From positions 806,001 through 870,000 of the forward strand of contig NZ_LVHF01000012.1 of the NCBI RefSeq assembly GCF_001650345.1: a DNA stretch of 64,000 nucleotides, in the 5' to 3' direction. The position numbers were made by a program, and so were the translations under genes. Below are positions 36,618 to 45,609 of the stretch, piece by piece. Below the pieces are notes generated by a model, which was not told where the DNA came from, searched no databases, and saw nothing but the letters and a program-made list of their open reading frames with translations. Numbering within the stretch: position 1 is the first letter of the stretch; each line of letters starts with the position of its first letter. The stretch is from Photobacterium jeanii (lineage in GTDB: Bacteria > Pseudomonadota > Gammaproteobacteria > Enterobacterales > Vibrionaceae).

Positions 36618-36929
36618 ACTCCACTTTTCCAACAAGCTCTTACCACCAGCTTAGTTTTAAAAACTATTGCCCTAACCCCGCAAACGAGTATGCTTTAGCT
36701 TCATCATTTCTCCACCTGTAATCAACTACACTTACTCCAGTTAATGGCTGCATAAAGTGTCTTTGCTATGCAATAACTTTTCATCAAAAACACGTATATT
36801 TCTTACACTTTATTGATGAATAACAACGATCATTTCGCCGTATTTGTAGTAATATTTCACACAGGTTGATAACTGCAAACCGTTCCAAATCAGTCTATCA
36901 ATCTTCCCAAATCACAAATGGAGTTCCCA
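36618..36929 (+). other. Intergenic region upstream of pykA
   Basis: Holds the pykA promoter. A TGTAGTAATATTTCACA at about 36846-36862 is a faint resemblance to a HexR operator but too degenerate to call. Otherwise nothing recognised. Confidence 0.4.
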
Positions 36930-38375
36930 ATGTCTGAAAGGCTAAGACGCACAAAAATCGTAACTACTCTGGGTCCAGCAACTGACCGCGATAATAACCT
37001 TGAGAAGATTATTGCTGCTGGCGCTAACGTTGTTCGTATGAATTTCTCCCACGGTAGCCCTGAAGACCACATTCAGCGTACCAAACAAGTACGCGAAATC
37101 GCTGCGAAACTAGGTAAACACGTTGCAATTCTTGGCGACCTACAAGGTCCAAAAATCCGTGTTTCAACCTTCAAAGACAACAAAATTCAATTGGCTATCG
37201 GTGATAAATTCACCCTAGATAGCGACCTAGCTAAAGGTGAAGGTAACCAACAAGCTGTTGGCCTTGACTACAAAGAGCTACCAAAAGACGTGACTAACGG
37301 TGACGTACTGCTTCTTGATGATGGTCGTGTGCAACTTAAAGTGCTTTCTGTTGAAGGCAATAAAGTACACACCGAAGTGACTGTTGGTGGTCCTCTATCA
37401 AACAACAAAGGTATCAACAAGCAAGGTGGCGGTCTGTCTGCAGAAGCGCTAACCGACAAAGACAAAGCTGACATCCTAACGGCTGCAGCAATGAAAGTTG
37501 ATTACCTAGCCGTGTCTTTCCCACGTAACGGCGAAGACATGAAATACGCACGTCGCCTAGCAACTGACGCCGGTCTTGAAGCAAAACTCGTCGCTAAAGT
37601 TGAGCGTGCTGAGTCTGTTGTTTCTACAGAAGCGATGGATGACATTATCCTTGCATCTGACGCTGTAATGGTAGCGCGTGGTGACCTAGGTGTTGAAATC
37701 GGTGACCCTGAACTAGTAGGTGTTCAAAAGAAACTGATCCGCCGTGCTCGTAGCCTAAACCGTACCGTGATCACTGCAACTCAAATGATGGAGTCAATGA
37801 TCACGAGCCCAATGCCAACACGTGCTGAAGTAATGGACGTAGCAAACGCCGTTCTTGATGGTACCGATGCGGTAATGCTGTCAGCTGAAACAGCAGCAGG
37901 TAGCTACCCAGTAGAAACGGTAACGGCAATGGCTAGCGTTTGTATGGGTGCAGAGAAAGAGCCAAGCATCAATGTTTCAAACCACCGTCTAGCACGCACG
38001 TTTGAATCAGAAGAAGAAACCATCGCAATGTCGACCATGTACGCGGCTAACCACATGGAAGGCGTGAAGGCGATGATTGCAATGACAGAATCTGGTCGTA
38101 CACCACTGATGATGTCTCGTATCTCTTCTGGTCTGCCGATCTTTGCGATGTCACGTAACGAAAGCACACTAAACCGTGCGGCACTATACCGTGGCGTAAC
38201 ACCTGTGTTCTTCGATCGTGATAGCGATGCAGGTCTTGAAGCAGCTAAACACGCGGTTGCTGTATTGAAAGAGCAACACTACCTAGCAACAGGTGATCTT
38301 GTGATCATCACCCAAGGTGACGTAATGGATACCGTTGGTTCAACCAACAACATGCGTATCCTAACTGTTGAGTAA
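36930..38375 (+). CDS. pykA: Pyruvate kinase, type II
   Basis: A 481-aa pyruvate kinase converting phosphoenolpyruvate and ADP to pyruvate and ATP. It matches the AMP-activated PykA type: [77 protein letters not shown] and [20 protein letters not shown] (catalytic and metal-binding regions), ending [20 protein letters not shown]. The start used has GGAG seven bases before it; a frame four codons longer begins inside that Shine-Dalgarno region. It follows hexR, the regulator of its pathway. Confidence 0.97.
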   Translation: MSERLRRTKIVTTLGPATDRDNNLEKIIAAGANVVRMNFSHGSPEDHIQRTKQVREIAAKLGKHVAILGDLQGPKIRVSTFKDNKIQLAIGDKFTLDSDLAKGEGNQQAVGLDYKELPKDVTNGDVLLLDDGRVQLKVLSVEGNKVHTEVTVGGPLSNNKGINKQGGGLSAEALTDKDKADILTAAAMKVDYLAVSFPRNGEDMKYARRLATDAGLEAKLVAKVERAESVVSTEAMDDIILASDAVMVARGDLGVEIGDPELVGVQKKLIRRARSLNRTVITATQMMESMITSPMPTRAEVMDVANAVLDGTDAVMLSAETAAGSYPVETVTAMASVCMGAEKEPSINVSNHRLARTFESEEETIAMSTMYAANHMEGVKAMIAMTESGRTPLMMSRISSGLPIFAMSRNESTLNRAALYRGVTPVFFDRDSDAGLEAAKHAVAVLKEQHYLATGDLVIITQGDVMDTVGSTNNMRILTVE

Positions 38376-38424
38376 TCACTAACTGTGAGAAAGCAATAGT
38401 TACCCAGTGGGTATAAAGACTAAA

Positions 38425-38462
38425 AAGGGCTTATCAGCAAATGCTGATAAGCCCTTCTTTTT
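38425..38462. terminator. Terminator downstream of pykA
   Basis: A 14-pair stem AAGGGCTTATCAGC/GCTGATAAGCCCTT, followed by CTTTTTA on the right. It lies between the convergent pykA and rimJ genes. Confidence 0.88.
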
Positions 38463-38513
38463 ATCGTGCGTTTGGCTGAACTAAGTACGTCCAACCAGTG
38501 ACTTATAACGTCA

Positions 38514-39092
38514 TTAAACTGGCTTCCAATTCGGGTTTCGCTTCGACGTAAGTACGTGATCTTCCCAATGACCATTAATCAATAAATAGTCTTTGGCATA
38601 ACCTTCACGCTCAAAGCCTACACTTTGCAGTACTTTTTCACTTCGCTCATTACGTGGCATATACGCCGCCATGACACGATGGAAATTGCGATCTTCAAAA
38701 ATCCACTGCACCGTCGCATCAACAGCACGACGCATAATACCTTGCCCTTGGAAAGCCTCGCCAAGCGAGTAGCCGACGTGACAAGCATGGAATGGATGCT
38801 TAACCAAATTACTAAAATTCACGACACCACAAATCTCATCACTACCCTGCTGCTGAACCACAAAATAATAAGCTAAATGATGTTTTTGCAATTCTGTCAA
38901 TTGGATTAATCGCTTCTCCCACCCGGCTAGCGTATAAAAGTGCTCTTCTCGCAAAGGCTCCCACGGCTGAAGGTAGGCGCGATTTTTTTGGTAATAAGCT
39001 GTAATGCGCTCAGCATCTTTGCTAGCAATCAGGCGAATTTTAAGTTCATCGACTGCTAAATTTGATGAACGGTTTATAATTGAATGAAACAA
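38514..39092 (-). CDS. rimJ: Ribosomal protein S5 N-acetyltransferase RimJ-type
   Basis: A 192-aa GNAT acetyltransferase. Acetyl-CoA-binding motif A is GQGIMRRAVDATVQWIF, with YMPRNERSEKVLQSVGF and the ending REGYAKDYLLINGHWEDHVL typical of RimJ, which acetylates the N-terminal Ala of ribosomal protein S5. Length is like E. coli RimJ (194 aa). The start appears to be TTG, backed by AAGGGA upstream; no in-frame ATG occurs near the N-terminus. It is divergent from an ogt-like gene with only 23 bp between the start codons. Confidence 0.88.
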   Translation of the reverse strand: MFHSIINRSSNLAVDELKIRLIASKDAERITAYYQKNRAYLQPWEPLREEHFYTLAGWEKRLIQLTELQKHHLAYYFVVQQQGSDEICGVVNFSNLVKHPFHACHVGYSLGEAFQGQGIMRRAVDATVQWIFEDRNFHRVMAAYMPRNERSEKVLQSVGFEREGYAKDYLLINGHWEDHVLTSKRNPNWKPV

Positions 39093-39115
39093 ATTAGTCC
39101 CTTAAAGCCGTAACT

Positions 39116-39595
39116 ATGTATTTCGACTACCTTGATACTGATATTGGTAAAATCTTCCTGCTGGCTGATGAACGTGGCTTAAGGCGATTAACCATCTGCA
39201 GTGCTGGATTTCGACCCGATGTTAATTGGGATCACAGCCCCATCAAAATGCGACCTTATACCCAAGAGTTGACTCAATACTTTCAAGGTAAACGCCAACA
39301 GTTTGAGTTTCCAGTAGCCCCTCAAGGCACCCAGTTTCAATGCCAAGTTTGGCAAGCACTTCGTAACATTCCTTTCAATCAGCAACAAACCTATCAGCAA
39401 ATTGCTAAAAAAATCGGTGTTCCCTACGCGGCGAACGCGATTGGCATGGCACGAAATGTGAATCCAATCCCCATTGTGATCCCTTGCCACCGTGTCGCGG
39501 TCAACGATAGTTGCCACTACCATTTTGGTGATGATATCGCCAAACAATTACAAGCGCTTGAAACAGGAAAACTGGCATTGATTAACCAACGCTAA
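39116..39595 (+). CDS. Methylated-DNA-protein cysteine methyltransferase-like protein
   Basis: A 159-aa protein of the Ogt/AGT fold, repairing O6-alkylguanine by transfer to its own cysteine. The N-terminal domain is short; the C-terminal domain has TQFQCQVWQALRNIPF, a helix-turn-helix recognition segment (TYQQIAKKIGVPYAANAIGM) and the acceptor motif NPIPIVIPCHRVA. The usual Arg finger position (AARAVG in typical enzymes) reads AANAIG, and the region after PCHRV lacks the usual GYxGGL loop. It therefore keeps the acceptor Cys but departs at two normally conserved points. Confidence 0.82.
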   Translation: MYFDYLDTDIGKIFLLADERGLRRLTICSAGFRPDVNWDHSPIKMRPYTQELTQYFQGKRQQFEFPVAPQGTQFQCQVWQALRNIPFNQQQTYQQIAKKIGVPYAANAIGMARNVNPIPIVIPCHRVAVNDSCHYHFGDDIAKQLQALETGKLALINQR

Positions 39596-39691
39596 TCACT
39601 CATTAACGTGAGCCAGCAGCTAATAAGTATTCAGCCCACTCTTGCTCAAGCGACAACTTAACGTGCATGAACAACAGTGTGGCTGATCCAA

Positions 39692-41224
39692 TTATTTATT
39701 AATGTGATACTCACGAAGTTTATTAGCGACCGCAGTATGAGAAACCCCAAGTCGCTTCGCCAACTTACGTGTCGATGGATAGCTACGATACAAGTTCTCT
39801 AGAATGCCAGACTCGTAGCGCTTCATAATTTCATCTAGCGTTCCATCCAAAATTTCATCGCTGATAATGCTGGTGGTTTCATTTTCAGGCAACTGAACAT
39901 CTTCAATGGCCAGCTCGCCCCCTTCCACTTGAGTCATCGCACGGAACAAGACATTACGCAGTTGGCGAATGTTCCCCGGCCAAGCATACTGGCTGAGATA
40001 TTGCGCGAGCTTATCGGAAATAAGTGGCTTCGGTTGCTGAAGCTCTTGGGCAAACTGCGACAAGAATAATTCAGCCAACGGCACGATGTCGGCCGTACGT
40101 TCACGCAGAGGCGGCACTACTAATGCCAAGACATTCAAACGATAATACAAGTCTTCACGGAATTGCCCTGCGGTGATCAAATCAGGCAGCTTTTTCTGAG
40201 TCGAGCAAATCACACGAAGGTCAACTTTTACTTCTTGCTCCTCACCTACACGGCGGAAAGTGCCATCTTGTAAAAAGCGTAAAAGTTTAATTTGCAGGTG
40301 TGGCGACATTTCACCGATTTCATACAAGAAAACAGTACCGCCATCGGCTTGCTCAAAAATACCTTTCTTGCTTGGCTCAGTCGCGCTACCAGCAAAACCA
40401 AAGAGCTCGGTTTCTGCAGCGTTATCGGGCATAGATACACAGTTCACCACCATAAAGGGTTTGTCGCGTCGAACCGAGCGCTGATGACAGGCACGCGCAA
40501 GCATCTCTTTACCTGTACCAGTTTCCCCTTGGATCAACAAAGGTGCATCTAACAAAGCTAACTTTTTCGCTTGGGTCAGCATGTGTTTAAAGCGCGACGA
40601 TTGCCCAACTAAATGCTCAAAGCCGTTATCACCACTGATTTTACGCATCGCTATCGGCATCTTGGCTTCCGATAACGATTTCAGCAGTACTACCGCACTC
40701 GCCATCACCGACTCTTCGTTATCGTCGGTAACGTACACAGGCATGATTTCCATCATGTAATCTAAACCAGCAATCACCATCATTTCGCTACGGTGTTCAC
40801 TGCCTTGTTTCTCAATCCAATGTTGGAAATTAAACCCGAGCACAGTATGGATAGATTCACCTAGAATATCGTCACGGTGTTTGGCAATCAGGCGCTCAGC
40901 CGCTTGGTTGGCTAAATCAATTTTGCCTTGCAGGTTTACTGAGAATACGGGATCAGGAAGGGTTTCTAATAAGGCCGTCAGCTCTTTGTGCTCACGCTCA
41001 CTCGGCATAAATTGGATTTTACGTACGTCAGTCACACCATCAAGTTGGCGGATCTGTGACATTAGCTGGCTAAATTGCTCAAACTCAATTTCTGGGCAAT
41101 TCAGGTAGATAATGCCAGTACGGTCAATTTCAATGCCGCGAAGATCTATTTGCTGATTAGTGAGAATATCTAACAACTCACGGGTGATCCCTATACGATC
41201 TTCACAGAAGACTTGTAGCCTCAT
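39692..41224 (-). CDS. tyrR: Transcriptional regulator TyrR
   Basis: A 510-aa regulator of aromatic amino-acid synthesis and transport genes. Order: ACT domain (residues 1-70; MRLQVFCEDRIGITRELLDI), PAS domain (about 75-190), AAA+ domain with Walker A GETGTGKEMLARAC, and a C-terminal helix-turn-helix (YPSTRKLAKRLGVSHTAVAN). The sigma-54-contact GAFTGA loop is replaced (GFAGSATEPSKK), as in E. coli TyrR, which acts through sigma-70. The Walker B Asp is Tyr here (VFLYEIGEMS). In E. coli tyrR sits beyond ycjXF, as here. Confidence 0.94.
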   Translation of the reverse strand: MRLQVFCEDRIGITRELLDILTNQQIDLRGIEIDRTGIIYLNCPEIEFEQFSQLMSQIRQLDGVTDVRKIQFMPSEREHKELTALLETLPDPVFSVNLQGKIDLANQAAERLIAKHRDDILGESIHTVLGFNFQHWIEKQGSEHRSEMMVIAGLDYMMEIMPVYVTDDNEESVMASAVVLLKSLSEAKMPIAMRKISGDNGFEHLVGQSSRFKHMLTQAKKLALLDAPLLIQGETGTGKEMLARACHQRSVRRDKPFMVVNCVSMPDNAAETELFGFAGSATEPSKKGIFEQADGGTVFLYEIGEMSPHLQIKLLRFLQDGTFRRVGEEQEVKVDLRVICSTQKKLPDLITAGQFREDLYYRLNVLALVVPPLRERTADIVPLAELFLSQFAQELQQPKPLISDKLAQYLSQYAWPGNIRQLRNVLFRAMTQVEGGELAIEDVQLPENETTSIISDEILDGTLDEIMKRYESGILENLYRSYPSTRKLAKRLGVSHTAVANKLREYHINK

Positions 41225-41376
41225 TTTTACACTCCAAAAGTGTCAACTATTCCTGACAGTTGAAGTGTGCGTTGATGTGTTTAATGAGTCAAGTCATGGT
41301 GCGAATGATAAGAAGAAATAACGCTCAAATGTGCTCAAGATCCGCCAACCACTTACTTCCCGACGTCTTTTGACCT

Positions 41377-41406
41377 AAAAAAGCCCCTAGCAAAAAGCTA
41401 GAGGCT
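41377..41406 (-). terminator. Rho-independent terminator of ycjX-ycjF
   Basis: Leftward, AGCCTCTAGC/GCTAGGGGCT stem with a five-T loop followed by TTTTTTAGG. Confidence 0.87.
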
Positions 41407-41447
41407 GATGTTGTTCACAACTAAATTAAGCATGTATGCGTTTGTTG

Positions 41448-42488
41448 CTACGCCTGTTCTTGCTTTTTGGTCAGCTGCGCCAATAAATCACGGCGAATTT
41501 CACCCAATTTAGGCTGTTTACCTTCTTGCCAAGGCAGCGGGCGCATCAAGCTCATTGCTTTTAAGCCAAGGCGCGCGGTAAGTAAGCCAATCCCTACCCC
41601 TTGCGCGACTCGGGTAGAAACGCGGCCTGCAATATCCATCGACAACATATTCATGCCAGTATCAGCAACAACTTCGCTTGCACCTGCCAACGCCATATTC
41701 GCCAGCACCAGCTTCACCAAACGAATTCGAGACCAGTAACCGAGCTCAACGCCATACACCGCTGAAATCTGCTCAATTAAGCGAAAGTTACGCCATGCTA
41801 CCAGCAGCATATCAGCGACAGCCAATGGGCTTAACGCCACCATTAATGCCGCTTCACTGGAGTACTTACTCACTAATCGGCGCGCCAGTTTATCTTGTTG
41901 CGTCATCACCATTTGATCGTACAGTTGGATCACTTCGCGATCGTTATGCGTTGCCGCTAATGATTGCTGCCAACGGTCGTAACCAGCATGTTCGCTATGA
42001 ATACCGCTTTGTTTCGCTAGTTTGGTACAAAATGCTTTACCCTGACCAATACCGTCCGCCGCCAATAATGCTTGCGCTTGATCGCGCTCGGTTTGGCGTT
42101 GTTTTAGGCGGCGCAATTTGTACAACTCGCGACCAAGAGCGGTGATCCCCATTGCCGCAATACCCGCAGTAATACCACTCCAGCCCATCGCTAACCAATC
42201 ATTGGTTTGATACGCCGTCACTACGTAGTCGACCGTTTGCCCCCCCACCATAGCAGCACCCGCAACTAATAGCCCTTTAAACCAGCCACTGCGTTTTTTC
42301 GGCTTCGCCAAAGTACGCTCAAGTTCAGCTTCTAGGCTTTCAGCTTGGTCTTGCTCTGGGGTCGTTTCAGGTAAGAAACGGGAATCCTCAGCAAATTGTA
42401 ACTGGCTATTGAGAGTCACATCAGGTTCGGCTGGCTTTGGCTCGTCAAACACCACTTTTCTTTTTAATTCTTGAGGTTGTTGGCTCAT
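41448..42488 (-). CDS. ycjF: YcjF-family inner-membrane protein (TIGR01620)
   Basis: A 346-aa protein with an acidic, proline-rich N-terminal tail (about residues 1-65), two TM helices (GLLVAGAAMVGGQTV, then MGWSGITAGIAAMGITAL) and a C-terminal DUF697-like domain (LSPLAVADMLLVAWRNFRLI). It is the conserved partner of the YcjX GTPase and overlaps its stop codon by four bases. In E. coli the pair follows the psp genes and is co-regulated with them. The cellular role is not firmly known. Confidence 0.92.
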   Translation of the reverse strand: MSQQPQELKRKVVFDEPKPAEPDVTLNSQLQFAEDSRFLPETTPEQDQAESLEAELERTLAKPKKRSGWFKGLLVAGAAMVGGQTVDYVVTAYQTNDWLAMGWSGITAGIAAMGITALGRELYKLRRLKQRQTERDQAQALLAADGIGQGKAFCTKLAKQSGIHSEHAGYDRWQQSLAATHNDREVIQLYDQMVMTQQDKLARRLVSKYSSEAALMVALSPLAVADMLLVAWRNFRLIEQISAVYGVELGYWSRIRLVKLVLANMALAGASEVVADTGMNMLSMDIAGRVSTRVAQGVGIGLLTARLGLKAMSLMRPLPWQEGKQPKLGEIRRDLLAQLTKKQEQA

Positions 42489-43882
42489 TGCAATTTATCT
42501 CCCAACAAATATTCCAGTGCTTTATCCATTCGGATATGCGGTAAAGGCTCGTCACTTTGCTGCGTTAGCGGTCTGAAATTAACAAAATCAAAGCCATTGG
42601 ATTGCCAGTAACTTTCGCTTGGCAATCGGCGCGGCACTTCACCTGGGTATATAGTTTGCGCTTCATCATCCAAAGTATGACCACGAAGCGCTGGCATCTG
42701 CTGACCTTGATAAGACACAAACCCCGGCTCGGTCGCCTGAATAGAAGACAAGCTCATGCAGTCCATTTTGATCCCTTCAAACGATGCCGTTTGCCATGCT
42801 TCATTGACCATCTGCTGCAATAAGCTCACCAAATTTGGATGCTGCTCCGGCGTAACATGATCAGCTTTGGTTGCGGCAAAAAGCACCTTATCAATCCGAG
42901 GTGAAAACAAACGGCGCAGTAGTGAACTACGACCGTATTTAAAACTTTGCATCAATTGATCGAGTGCTTGACGCATATCGTTAAACGACTCAGGGCCGGC
43001 ATTGAGTGGCTGTAAACAATCAACCAAGATGATCTGACGATCAAACTTCGAGAAATGCTCTCGATAAAACGCTTTCACCACATGTTGCTGATAATACTTG
43101 TAGCGCGCTTTCAACATGCCGAAATTACTGTGTTCATCAGCTTGCGCTAATTCAGCTTCGTTATGATGCTGCAACCAAACAAATGGGAAGAAATGCAGCA
43201 CAGGTGCACCCGCTAACTCCCCCGGTAATACAAAGCGCCCCGGTTGCACCCAGTGCAAACCTGCTTCCGCTTTGCAGCTATATAAATAATCGGTAAAACT
43301 TTTTGCGATCGCTTCTATTTGGGCTTCATCAGCTGGCTCAAAGGGGTCTAGATCTGCACCTAAGCTCATCCACTTATCTGCTAGCTCAGCACGCTTCCCT
43401 TTCATTAATTTGGCTTGCTGCGCCGACCATTCCAAGTAGTTCATATCAAGCAGAGGCAAATCCAACAGCCACTCACCCGGATAATCAACGATATCGAGAT
43501 ACATGGTTGCCGTATCTTGCAATAGCTTTAGCGGTCCTTTTTGCGGCTTATACCTAAGTGCCAATCGCGTTTGACTAACATCACGCGTTGGTTCAGGCCA
43601 TGCTGGCGGCGTCGATAATAACGACTGCATGCCTTCGTCGTAGGCAAATTTAGGAACATGCATATCGAGTTGCGGAACACGTTTTACACCCAGCAAATGG
43701 TCTTCTCGCACCGCTGAAAACAACGGTAAGCGCGGGTTGGTGCTGACATGCATCAACTGATTAATTAAAGAAGTAATGAAGGCGGTTTTCCCCGCTCGCG
43801 ACAAGCCCGTGACTGCCAAACGAACATGGCGGTCTAAACTGCGGTTTACTAACTTGTTTAATTCATTACCAATTCGATTCAT
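42485..43882 (-). CDS. ycjX: YcjX-family GTP-binding protein
   Basis: A 465-aa P-loop nucleotide-binding protein of the DUF463/YcjX family, induced as part of the phage-shock response in enteric bacteria. The P loop is VTGLSRAGKTAFITSL near residue 24. DIVDYPGEWLLDLPLL supplies the switch-II-like Asp-x-x-Gly and FAATKADHVTP the base-recognition motif. The ATG is the fifth codon of the longest frame, which starts at GTG; GGGAAAGG lies before the ATG. Next to ycjF with a four-base overlap. Confidence 0.93.
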   Translation of the reverse strand: MNRIGNELNKLVNRSLDRHVRLAVTGLSRAGKTAFITSLINQLMHVSTNPRLPLFSAVREDHLLGVKRVPQLDMHVPKFAYDEGMQSLLSTPPAWPEPTRDVSQTRLALRYKPQKGPLKLLQDTATMYLDIVDYPGEWLLDLPLLDMNYLEWSAQQAKLMKGKRAELADKWMSLGADLDPFEPADEAQIEAIAKSFTDYLYSCKAEAGLHWVQPGRFVLPGELAGAPVLHFFPFVWLQHHNEAELAQADEHSNFGMLKARYKYYQQHVVKAFYREHFSKFDRQIILVDCLQPLNAGPESFNDMRQALDQLMQSFKYGRSSLLRRLFSPRIDKVLFAATKADHVTPEQHPNLVSLLQQMVNEAWQTASFEGIKMDCMSLSSIQATEPGFVSYQGQQMPALRGHTLDDEAQTIYPGEVPRRLPSESYWQSNGFDFVNFRPLTQQSDEPLPHIRMDKALEYLLGDKLQ

Positions 43883-43990
43883 AACCTTTCCCACAAATCT
43901 GTAAACTGAAACCAGTCTACTTCAATCAAAATTAATCTCAGATGAATCTGATTGTCAGATATCTCAATAGCGCCCTAATACTAACAACCG

Positions 43991-44016
43991 AAAAAAGCAG
44001 GCCGAAGCCTGCTTTT
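43991..44016 (-). terminator. Rho-independent terminator of pspABC
   Basis: AAAAGCAGGC/GCCTGCTTTT with a CGAA loop and a leftward T run, 30 bp after the pspC stop. Confidence 0.9.
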
Positions 44017-44045
44017 GTGTCACGGGTCTCTCACCCTGATGCGGA

Positions 44046-44432
44046 TTACAGATTCTTAAATTCACGTTGTACGGTGAAGGTTGATGAAGTGACATAAGCT
44101 TCCATGTCTCTGACCTTAGTTTCCATTTGGTCAAACTCCATCTCTAAGTTCTGCAGCACCTGCTCTGGTTGCTGCCCTGCTTGCCATGACTTTTGCTTAA
44201 CTTTATGGTCGTTATACACGTTTTGCTGGTATCTGTGCTCTTCAGGCATCTTATCCAAAATCAAGCACGCAGCGATATAAGCCACCAGCACCACAAAACC
44301 CAACCCCAGTAAAAAAGCTGACACAGTTAATATTCGCACTAACCAGACTTCAACACCGAAGTATTCAGCAACCCCAGCACATACACCGCCGAGTTTGCCG
44401 TTTTTCGGGTCGCGATACAGCATTTTACTCAT
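44046..44432 (-). CDS. pspC: Phage-shock protein C
   Basis: A 128-aa inner-membrane protein, partner of PspB in releasing PspF from PspA under envelope stress. The PspC domain (YRDPKNGKLGGVCAGVAEYF) is followed by a TM segment near residues 36-57 (ILTVSAFLLGLGFVVLVAYI) and a coiled-coil C-terminus (VLQNLEMEFDQMETKVRDME). The gene overlaps pspB by four bases. Last in the operon before the terminator. Confidence 0.95.
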   Translation of the reverse strand: MSKMLYRDPKNGKLGGVCAGVAEYFGVEVWLVRILTVSAFLLGLGFVVLVAYIAACLILDKMPEEHRYQQNVYNDHKVKQKSWQAGQQPEQVLQNLEMEFDQMETKVRDMEAYVTSSTFTVQREFKNL

Positions 44433-44659
44433 TGCTTATGCCTCCATTGCGGTGCTTCAGCATCAAGAATTTTCTCAAGGGTCACGATACGCGTTTGCAT
44501 TTGTTCTGCACGAACGACCAACGCTTGTAATTTCTCGTGATCTTCACTCGATAACCCTTGCGCTGCATGGCGTTGACTACGGTAATGTAAAATCAACCAT
44601 AACGGCGCTACAAACACCATGAACACAATTAATGGAACAGCCAAAAATCCCATCGACAT
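44429..44659 (-). CDS. pspB: Phage-shock protein B
   Basis: A 76-aa protein with one N-terminal TM helix (VPLIVFMVFVAPLWLILHY) and a cytoplasmic coiled coil (LQALVVRAEQMQTRIVTLEK). It works with PspC in signal relay to PspA. Shine-Dalgarno AGGAGATAACGA precedes the ATG. It sits between pspA and pspC and overlaps pspC by four bases. Confidence 0.94.
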   Translation of the reverse strand: MSMGFLAVPLIVFMVFVAPLWLILHYRSQRHAAQGLSSEDHEKLQALVVRAEQMQTRIVTLEKILDAEAPQWRHKQ

Positions 44660-44714
44660 TCGTTATCTCCTAATTCGCGCAGTCCAAAAAATAGAATCGT
44701 GTAATTGAGTTATC

Positions 44715-45380
44715 TTACTCTTTTCCTTTCATATTTTCTTTGAGACGCGCTAGCTCTTTCTCAATTTCATCTTGCGCTTGCAGATCAGCAAACTCTTGCT
44801 CTAGGTTTTTACCACGACCTAGGTTGTAGCTGTCAGCTTCTGCTTCCATTTCATCGATGCGACGCTCATATTGCTCAAACTTCGACATCGCTTCATCAAC
44901 TTTACCGGTATCTAATTGACGACGAACATCGCGGCGGTTTCCTGCCGTTTTATGGCGCATCACTAATGCTTGCTGACGTGCTCGTGTCTCTTGCAACTTA
45001 CGCTCTAGTTCAGCCACTTCACCAGTTAGCTTATTGATGGTGTCTTCCACCAATTTGTATTCTTCGTTAAGTGTAAGCACCACATCGCTTAGTTTTTGCT
45101 TTTCAATCAAAGCTGCACGCGCTAAATCTTCACGACCTTTTTGTAGCGCAAGGCTCGCTTTTTCCTGCCAATCGTCAGCTTGGGCTTGCAGTGAATCAAT
45201 GCGGCGTTGCAGTTCTTTCTTGTCAGCCAATGCGCGCGCAGAAGAAGTACGTACTTCTACCAAAGTGTCTTCCATTTCCTGAATAATCAGACGGATCATT
45301 TTTTGTGGATCTTCTGCTTTATCCAGTAGTGAGTTGACGTTTGCATTCACGATATCGGCAAAACGTGAAAAAATACCCAT
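44715..45380 (-). CDS. pspA: Phage-shock protein A
   Basis: A 221-aa IM30/ESCRT-III-type coiled-coil protein that binds and stabilises the inner membrane and inhibits PspF. It begins [20 protein letters not shown], an amphipathic membrane-binding helix, followed by long helices ([40 protein letters not shown]). Length matches E. coli PspA (222 aa). A sigma-54 promoter lies upstream, facing divergent pspF. Confidence 0.96.
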   Translation of the reverse strand: MGIFSRFADIVNANVNSLLDKAEDPQKMIRLIIQEMEDTLVEVRTSSARALADKKELQRRIDSLQAQADDWQEKASLALQKGREDLARAALIEKQKLSDVVLTLNEEYKLVEDTINKLTGEVAELERKLQETRARQQALVMRHKTAGNRRDVRRQLDTGKVDEAMSKFEQYERRIDEMEAEADSYNLGRGKNLEQEFADLQAQDEIEKELARLKENMKGKE

Positions 45381-45496
45381 AATTTCTCTCCTCGTTGAAT
45401 CGATGCCCGTGATTAGCCATCTTGGCTACACTGGCTATCAAAAATACAGCAGCCTTTCATAATAAGCTGCGTCAGTTCGCTAGATAGTTTGTATAT

Positions 45497-45512
45497 ATCA
45501 AGCAACGTGCCA
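45497..45512 (-). promoter_or_regulatory. Sigma-54 promoter of pspABC
   Basis: Leftward TGGCACGTTGCTTGAT has the -24 GG and a -12 TTGA instead of the common TTGC. It lies 117-132 bp before pspA. PspF-bound enhancers should lie between this and the divergent pspF start, but I cannot locate them precisely. Confidence 0.75.
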
Positions 45513-45609
45513 ACTTTTAAGTTATTGATATTACTTAATATCACTTTGTCGTTGTTCACTATTACTGCTATGGTGTGATTAATTACGCCAACAATTAGCG
45601 AGATTAACC

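Noticed and set aside
36846-36862. TGTAGTAATATTTCACA as a HexR operator of pykA
   Set aside because: The ends match but the interior symmetry and spacing differ from the TGTAATTAAATTACA type; context favours it but sequence alone does not support a call.
41225-41275. Inverted repeats (ACACT...AGTGT, CAACT...AGTTG) before tyrR as TyrR boxes
   Set aside because: They do not fit TGTAAA-N6-TTTACA; autoregulation of tyrR is possible but not shown by these sequences.
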